Assembly: GCA_910584495.1 (NCBI GenBank)
Contig: CAJUAR010000080.1
Location: 1 to 11,533, forward strand
DNA length: 11,533 nucleotides
Source: an uncultured Muribaculaceae bacterium
Lineage (GTDB): Bacteria; Bacteroidota; Bacteroidia; Bacteroidales; Muribaculaceae
Direction of reading: 5' to 3'
Shown: one piece after another, positions 7,132-11,533 of the stretch
Position numbering within the stretch: position 1 is the first letter of the stretch
How the letters are laid out: each line of letters opens with the position of its first letter
Notes under the pieces: generated by a model
The model's database searches: none
Seen by the model: only the letters and a program-made list of their open reading frames with translations
Told to the model about the DNA's origin: nothing
Program-made: the position numbers and the translations under genes

Positions 7132-7983
7132 ATGAAACTGATAGAAAATGCAGAATTTGGCGGTGAACGTCCTCTGTTTGCCAGCCGCGACCTAAAACTT
7201 GTGAATGTAACCGTCCACGCCGGCGAATCGGCTCTCAAATGCTGCCGCAATATTGTGGCCGAGGACTGTCGTTTCGAGGGCAAATATCCTTTCTGGCATG
7301 TTGAGGGATTTAAGCTCGACCGCTGCGAGTTTACTGTCGGTGCCCGTGCGGCATTGTGGTATTCATCGATGCTCGAAATGACCGATTGCCAGGTAGACGC
7401 TCCCAAGATGTTCCGCGAGATGCAGGGTCTGTCGCTACGCCGTGTAAAGCTTACCGATGCAGCCGAAACTATGTGGCACTGCCGCAATATCGAGCTGGAG
7501 GATGTGGAAATTTACAAGGCCGACTATCTTTTCTTCCATTCGGCCAATATCCGCATTGACCGTTACCGCCAGCAAGGCAATTATTCGTTTCAATACTGCA
7601 AGAATGTGGTGATAAACAACGCTGTCATCGATTCTAAAGATGCTTTTTGGAATACAGAGAACGTTACCGTCTACGATTCGGAACTGACCGGTGAATATCT
7701 TGGCTGGCATTCCCGCGGGATGAAACTTGTCAACTGCCACATCAGCGGCACGCAGCCTTTGTGCTATGCCCAAGACCTTGTGCTCGAAAATTGCACTTTC
7801 GATGCCGATGCCGACCTTGCTTTCGAGGACAGCGAGCTGACTGCAACCATAAATTCGCCTATGGCGAGCATCAAGAATCCGCGCGCCGGCAGCATCTCCT
7901 TGCCTTCGGTGGGTCAGCTCATCATCGATGAAAACTTGCTCGAACCAGGCAACTGCATCATCACCGAAACTGATAAGAAATAG
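7132..7983 (+). CDS. DUF3737 family protein, right-handed beta-helix
   Basis: The 283-residue protein matches what I know of DUF3737: an IENAEFGGERPLF start, GESALK (residues 31-36) and a YPFWH stretch (52-56). From residue 15 it is built of about eleven coils of 19-21 residues with the pattern [LFM][WFKC]x-x-x-x-[ILMV]-x-[ILVM]-x-[DN]-x-x-[ILVF], for example FWHVEGFKLDRCEF, MWHCRNIELEDVEI, FWNTENVTVYDSEL and LCYAQDLVLENCTF. This ladder implies a right-handed parallel beta-helix with stacked aromatic, His/Cys and Asn/Asp positions. There is no signal peptide, so it should be cytoplasmic. No catalytic residues can be assigned. It starts a compact group with the PatB-like lyase (9-base gap) and nadB. 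A terminator ends about 12 bases before its ATG and no promoter is evident in between. Family identity is confident; biochemical function is unknown to me. Confidence 0.88.
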   Translation: MKLIENAEFGGERPLFASRDLKLVNVTVHAGESALKCCRNIVAEDCRFEGKYPFWHVEGFKLDRCEFTVGARAALWYSSMLEMTDCQVDAPKMFREMQGLSLRRVKLTDAAETMWHCRNIELEDVEIYKADYLFFHSANIRIDRYRQQGNYSFQYCKNVVINNAVIDSKDAFWNTENVTVYDSELTGEYLGWHSRGMKLVNCHISGTQPLCYAQDLVLENCTFDADADLAFEDSELTATINSPMASIKNPRAGSISLPSVGQLIIDENLLEPGNCIITETDKK

Positions 7984-7992
7984 AAAAGCACG

Positions 7993-9165
7993 ATGCCCGA
8001 CTACAAAGAACTATTCGACCGCGGAGCGCGGCGCCTGGGTTCCGGCTCATATAAATGGGACAGCGACGGATCCGACCCCGACATGCTTCCTCTCTGGGTG
8101 GCCGACATGGATTTTACGGCAGCACCTCCCATCCTCAGCGCCCTTTTCAGGCGTGTGGACCACGGCGTGTTTGGGTACACCTTTGTGGGCGAAGACTACT
8201 ACCGCGCTGTCATCGACTGGTTCGCCGACCGCCACGGCTGGGACATCGACCGACATTCAATCATCTACGTGCCGGGGGTAGTGCCGGCTGTGACGGCAAT
8301 CATTCAGGCTCTATCCAGACCCGGCGATAATGTGATTGTCCAGACACCGTCCTACAACTGTTTCTTTTCCTCAATCCGCAACACCGGGCGCTGTCTTGCC
8401 GCCAATTCCTTGCTTTATGACGGCCACAGTTACTCCATCGATTTCGACGATCTCGAAGCCAAAGCCGCCGACCCGCGCACGTCGCTGATGATTCTGTGCA
8501 ACCCCGCAAACCCGGTGGGAAGGGTATGGACCCCCGACGAGCTGGCGCGTGTGGGCGAAATCTGCATGCGCAACGGTGTGACGGTCATAGCCGATGAAAT
8601 TCACTGCGAACTTGCCCTTTTCGGCAACCGCTATACGCCCTTTGCCTCGCTCGGTTCCGAATTTGCCGCCGCGTCGGTGAGCTGCATATCTCCCAGCAAG
8701 GCTTTCAACATTGCCGGTTTGCAAATTGCAAACATTGTTGCCTCCGACGATTCCATGCGGCGGCGCATCGACCGTCAGGTGAACATCAACGAGGTGTGCG
8801 ATGTAAATCCATTTGGCGTGACCGCGACAATTGCCGCCTACACTCAGGGCGCTGAATGGCTCGAAGAACTTATCGGTTATCTACAAGACAATTACACATT
8901 GCTGCGCAACGAACTGGCCAAAATAGATATTCCTGTGTGCGAGCTCGAAGGCACATATCTTGCCTGGACCGACTGTCGCAGCCTCGGCATGAGTTCGGCA
9001 CAGCTCGAAGAAGAACTTAAAAAAGAAGAAAAACTATGGCTCAATGCAGGCACTATCTATGGCGATGATGGCGAAGGCTTTATGCGCTGGAACATCGCCT
9101 GTCCGCGCCGCATTCTCAGAAACGCCATTTATCGTTTCACTAATTTTGTCAACAAACTGAGATGA
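7993..9165 (+). CDS. PLP-dependent C-S lyase / aminotransferase, MalY/PatB (cystathionine beta-lyase) family
   Basis: This fold-type I PLP enzyme belongs to the MalY/PatB group, which mostly cleaves the C-S bond of cystathionine or cysteine conjugates to give pyruvate, ammonia and a thiol. The 390-residue length is typical. Motifs in order: LPLWVADMDF (32-41), GVFGYT (58-63), Y121 in PSYNCF, CNPANPVGRVW (169-179) with N173 as a likely cofactor contact, ADEIHCEL (200-207) with D201 pairing with the pyridine nitrogen, SPSKAFNIAGLQ (233-244) with K236 as the PLP Schiff-base lysine, and GFMRWNIACPR (362-372) with R365 positioned to bind substrate carboxylate. There is no signal peptide. The gene sits 9 bases after DUF3737, and its stop overlaps the nadB start (ATGA, 9162-9165), implying translational coupling. 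Whether it works in methionine synthesis or in a DUF3737-linked reaction is open. Confidence 0.92.
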   Translation: MPDYKELFDRGARRLGSGSYKWDSDGSDPDMLPLWVADMDFTAAPPILSALFRRVDHGVFGYTFVGEDYYRAVIDWFADRHGWDIDRHSIIYVPGVVPAVTAIIQALSRPGDNVIVQTPSYNCFFSSIRNTGRCLAANSLLYDGHSYSIDFDDLEAKAADPRTSLMILCNPANPVGRVWTPDELARVGEICMRNGVTVIADEIHCELALFGNRYTPFASLGSEFAAASVSCISPSKAFNIAGLQIANIVASDDSMRRRIDRQVNINEVCDVNPFGVTATIAAYTQGAEWLEELIGYLQDNYTLLRNELAKIDIPVCELEGTYLAWTDCRSLGMSSAQLEEELKKEEKLWLNAGTIYGDDGEGFMRWNIACPRRILRNAIYRFTNFVNKLR

Positions 9166-10742
9166 CTTATCATTACGATTACCTTGTCATCGGTTCGGGC
9201 ATTGCCGGCATGAGCTTTGCCCTGAAGGTGGCCCGCACAGGTGCAAAAGTAGCCCTGGTGTGCAAAACCACTCTCGACGAAGCAAATACGGCCCTGGCTC
9301 AGGGCGGCGTGGCTTCGGTGACAAACCTCCTCGTCGATGATTTCGACAAACACATCCACGACACTATGGTGGCCGGCGACTGGCTCAGCGACCCCAAGGC
9401 TGTGGAACTGGTGGTGCGTAATGCACCCGCACAAATCAAAGAGCTTATTAGCTGGGGTGTGGATTTCGACAAAAAAGAGGACGGCACTTTCGACCTTCAC
9501 CGCGAAGGCGGACACAGCGAGTTCCGCATCCTCCACCATGCCGACAACACGGGCTTCGAAATTCAGCAGAGCCTCAACAAGGCTGTGCGCAACTGCCCCA
9601 ACATCGACATCTACGAGCACCATTTTGCCATCGAAATCATCACTCAGCATCATTTGGGCAAAATTGTCAACCGCCGTACGCCCGACATCACCTGCTATGG
9701 CGCATACGTGCTCGACCTTGCTTCTGAGCGTGTCGACACCTTTCTTGCCAAAATCACAGTTATGGCCACAGGCGGCGTGGGTGCTGTCTATCAAACGACT
9801 ACCAATCCTCTTGTGGCCACCGGCGACGGCATAGCCATGGTCTACCGCGCCAAAGGCACCGTATCCGACATGGAATTTATTCAGTTCCACCCCACAGCCC
9901 TTTTCCATCCCGGCGACCGCCCGTCCTTCCTCATCACCGAGGCTATGCGCGGTTATGGGGCCGTGCTCCGCAATCTCAACGGCGACGAGTTCATGCAAAA
10001 ATACGACCATCGTCTTAGCCTTGCTCCTCGCGACATTGTGGCCCGCGCCATCGACAGCGAAATGAAGCTCTATGGGCACGACCACGTATATCTCGACGTT
10101 ACTCACAAAGATCCCGAAGAGACCAAGAAACATTTCCCCAACATCTACGCCAAGTGCCTCTCCTTGGGCATCGACATTACCAAGGACTATATACCCGTAG
10201 CCCCGGCGGCGCACTATCTTTGCGGCGGCATACGTGTGGATCTCAACGGCGAGTCGTCCATCAAGCACCTATATGCTTTGGGCGAGTGTTCGTGCACAGG
10301 CCTCCACGGAGGAAACCGCCTGGCATCCAACTCGCTCATCGAGGCCGTGGTCTATGCCGATGCTGCTTCGCGTCATGCAATTGAGGAAATCGGCGGAATC
10401 TCGCTCCGAAATGATGTGCCGCAATGGAACGACGAAGGCACTACACACCCCGAGGAAATGGTGCTCATCACCCAGAGCATGCGCGAAGTCAACCAGATTC
10501 TCGGTTACTATGTGGGCATTGTACGCTCCAACTTGCGTCTGGATCGCGCATGGAACCGCCTCGACATCCTCTACGAAGAGACAGAGCGTCTCTTCAAGTG
10601 CTCAAAGGCATCTCGCGAACTTTGCGAGCTCCGCAATATGATTAACGTAGGTTATCTCATCATGCGTCAGGCCAAAGAACGTCGCGAAAGCCGAGGCCTC
10701 CACTACACAATAGACTATCCTCCACGCCCCACCGAAAAATAA
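9162..10742 (+). CDS. nadB: L-aspartate oxidase
   Basis: NadB oxidises L-aspartate to iminoaspartate, the first step of de novo NAD synthesis; quinolinate synthase (NadA) takes the product. The 526-residue flavoprotein has the FAD-binding GSGIAGMSFA motif (11-20), ALAQGGVA (44-51), the REGGHSE loop (114-120), the second FAD segment TVMATGGVGAVYQ (199-211), EFIQFHPTAL (238-247), LAPRDIVARAID with R290, HYLCGGI with H351, and GLHGGNRLASNSLIEA (380-395) with R386. The last three match E. coli substrate-site numbering. A C-terminal helical domain (about 430-515) is complete. Glutamate-free family features and the HGGNRLASNSL signature separate it from fumarate reductase and succinate dehydrogenase subunits. 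It overlaps the upstream lyase stop by 4 bases. nadA and nadC are not in the window. FAD could be regenerated by oxygen or, in an anaerobe, by fumarate. Confidence 0.96.
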   Translation: MTYHYDYLVIGSGIAGMSFALKVARTGAKVALVCKTTLDEANTALAQGGVASVTNLLVDDFDKHIHDTMVAGDWLSDPKAVELVVRNAPAQIKELISWGVDFDKKEDGTFDLHREGGHSEFRILHHADNTGFEIQQSLNKAVRNCPNIDIYEHHFAIEIITQHHLGKIVNRRTPDITCYGAYVLDLASERVDTFLAKITVMATGGVGAVYQTTTNPLVATGDGIAMVYRAKGTVSDMEFIQFHPTALFHPGDRPSFLITEAMRGYGAVLRNLNGDEFMQKYDHRLSLAPRDIVARAIDSEMKLYGHDHVYLDVTHKDPEETKKHFPNIYAKCLSLGIDITKDYIPVAPAAHYLCGGIRVDLNGESSIKHLYALGECSCTGLHGGNRLASNSLIEAVVYADAASRHAIEEIGGISLRNDVPQWNDEGTTHPEEMVLITQSMREVNQILGYYVGIVRSNLRLDRAWNRLDILYEETERLFKCSKASRELCELRNMINVGYLIMRQAKERRESRGLHYTIDYPPRPTEK

Positions 10743-10754
10743 GTGTTATAACAT

Positions 10755-11150
10755 TTAACCTATAGTATAAAACGGCTTATGTACCTTCGCAGTACATAAG
10801 CCGTTGCGTATTATGGAAGGCGAGTTTATCTTAGCCTGCTCCTCTGCTTTGATTTGGTTTGCAAATTCTTGGATTTTATTACAAATCCACATGGAGGCAG
10901 TCGTGCCATCGGAGTAATCAGCTTCAGCAAACATATCTATACGACCATCCACTCTAAGACGTTCAACTTGCTCAAATGCCTTTTTGTCTCCGGCTGGATA
11001 TATCGCAAAAGTTGCTCCTCCTCGCCCTTTTACAACAGAGAATGCGGGTACGTCGCTTGGTCCATCTGCGATATAAATCATATTTCTAAAATCTACTCGT
11101 CGTTGCGCATCGGTTAGTTTGCTATTTGCATGCTCAAAATGATTTATTCG
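10755..11150 (-). pseudogene. HAD-superfamily phosphatase, C-terminal fragment
   Basis: The frame encodes the C-terminal part of a haloacid dehalogenase-like hydrolase. The clear block is RRVDFRNMIYIADGPSDVPA, followed by FSVVKGRGGATFAIYPAGD. The ADGPSDVP loop is the HAD motif IV region with the Mg-binding aspartates. Resemblance continues upstream of the only ATG (11079-11081) to about 11140 (INHF, NSKLTDAQRR), with an in-frame stop at 11151-11153. The N-terminal half, with the nucleophile DxD, is absent, so the fragment should not be active. The 3' end is also odd: the last ~20 codons run through the terminator hairpin, suggesting the ancestral stop was lost or shifted. Its 5' edge coincides with the stop codon of the Doc remnant (11144-11146). 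Family membership is confident; calling it a pseudogene is inference from the missing half. Confidence 0.78.
10766..10805 (-). terminator. Hairpin terminator, better oriented for the minus strand
   Basis: A perfect 14-bp stem (10771-10784 with 10792-10805) encloses a 7-base loop. On the minus strand it is followed by TTTTAT; on the plus strand it is followed by GCGTATT, a poor U-tract. It lies 28 bases after the nadB stop and probably also limits nadB read-through. The HAD remnant's open frame runs through the hairpin, which is unusual. Confidence 0.72.
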
Positions 11151-11428
11151 TTAAACCCTATGGATTGGTCGTCGATGGCGTGGATGATTTCGAGTTTGAG
11201 ATCTTCGGGATAGTCTTCGTTTGACATGAAGCTGGTGATAATACGCTGGAGGAGTTCTTTATCAATGCGTCCGGCGGCAACATGGTAGATGATTGCTTCC
11301 ATGCACTGCATGAAGTTGTAGGCGTGCCAGTAGTAGCCGTTATGAACGAGAAACCAAACGCCTATGGTCAATGCCACTCTCTTATTGGAATCCTCGAAAT
11401 AATGTCCGGTGCATAGGCCGAAAACCCC
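11144..11428 (-). pseudogene. Doc/Fic-family death-on-curing toxin, C-terminal fragment
   Basis: The open frame reads VFGLCTGHYFEDSNKRVALT and continues to a TAA at 11144-11146. HYFEDSNKR (11378-11404) is the Fic/Doc active-site motif H-x-F-x-D/N-x-N-K-R. The following segments NGYYWHAYNFMQCMEAIIYHVA and IDKELLQRIITSFM resemble Bacteroidetes death-on-curing proteins. Fic-fold toxins transfer AMP or phosphate to target proteins; Doc phosphorylates EF-Tu. Only about 94 residues are open, against 125-140 for a full protein: a TGA at 11429-11431 blocks the frame where the N-terminal 45-50 residues should be, and upstream bases read as a different protein in another frame. The 77-residue frame from the GTG at 11375-11377 would lack the motif entirely. 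It is therefore probably a truncated or frameshifted toxin remnant. Without an N-terminus, activity is unlikely though not excluded. Confidence 0.72.
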
Positions 11429-11533
11429 TCATCGTCATCGGCTTTAGGCGTTTGAGAACTTCACGGTTGGCTTCAATAATATTATCAAAGTCGATTGAAG
11501 CTTCGCCTATAAACTTATCGAACTCATCGGGAG
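11382..11533 (-). CDS. Unrecognised protein fragment upstream of the Doc remnant (runs off window)
   Basis: An open minus-strand frame enters from the right edge and ends at a TAA at 11382-11384. Its first ~30 residues look like a natural acidic helical protein (DEFDKFIGEASIDFDNI, then EANREVLKRLK). The last ~18 (MTMRGFRPMHRTLFRGFQ) are the Doc motif region read in the wrong frame, so the true C-terminus has probably been lost at a junction near 11430. Toxin-antitoxin operons often place the antitoxin upstream of Doc, so an antitoxin remnant is possible from position alone. I do not recognise the family. Confidence 0.4.
   Translation of the reverse strand, partial: PDEFDKFIGEASIDFDNIIEANREVLKRLKPMTMRGFRPMHRTLFRGFQ

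Noticed and set aside
9129..10268. 379-residue minus-strand open frame
   Set aside because: Antisense to nadB, whose motifs are complete; the composition is rich in H, V and G without domain resemblance.
11144..11377. Intact 77-residue gene starting at GTG 11375-11377
   Set aside because: Doc/Fic homology continues in-frame upstream of that GTG, including the whole active-site motif, so the GTG is an internal codon of a longer broken gene.
1..11533. CRISPR array, tRNA, rRNA, insertion sequence or phage genes
   Set aside because: No regularly spaced repeats, transposase motifs, terminal inverted repeats or structural RNA signatures were seen by eye on either strand.

Overview
The window looks like chromosomal DNA from a Bacteroidales bacterium, possibly of the Muribaculaceae. 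The evidence is the promoter type (TAnnTTTG -7 boxes, once paired with a TTTG -33 box), a lack of clear Shine-Dalgarno sequences, a SusB-type GH97 lipoprotein, an AQ-ending signal peptide on a small outer-membrane barrel, and DUF3737 next to a PatB/MalY-type lyase. The family-level taxonomy is inference from style and remembered homologues, not from a search.

Layout. (1) 1-283 (+): 3' end of a GH88 unsaturated glucuronyl hydrolase, apparently frame-disturbed in its first ~50 bases. (2) 286-759 (-): rlmH, ending 2 bases from the GH88 stop. (3) 837-2825 (+): a SusB-like GH97 alpha-glucosidase lipoprotein, divergent from rlmH across 77 bases that hold promoter boxes for both genes, and closed by a 15-bp terminator stem. 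(4) 2871-5258 (-): a secreted alpha/beta-hydrolase followed by a short malic enzyme, probably one transcript. (5) 5322-5583: a gene-free divergent intergenic region with a strong promoter at its right end. (6) 5584-7065 (+): an outer-membrane beta-barrel protein and nagB, ended by a strong terminator. (7) 7132-10742 (+): DUF3737 beta-helix protein, PatB/MalY-type C-S lyase and nadB, tightly packed (9-base gap, then an ATGA overlap). (8) 10743-11533 (-): a decayed-looking strip with the C-terminal part of a HAD phosphatase, the C-terminal part of a Doc/Fic death-on-curing toxin, and a short unrecognised frame that runs off the window.

Functionally the window is mostly housekeeping and carbohydrate metabolism: polysaccharide breakdown (GH88, GH97), amino-sugar catabolism (NagB), malate to pyruvate (malic enzyme), de novo NAD synthesis (NadB), sulfur amino-acid or C-S lyase chemistry (PatB-like) and ribosome maturation (RlmH). 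I did not find a convincing new system, CRISPR array, tRNA, rRNA or insertion sequence. The most anomalous stretch is the right end, where a toxin remnant is fused to a truncated HAD gene. The DUF3737-PatB-NadB cluster is the most interesting intact group, because DUF3737 has no established function that I know of.
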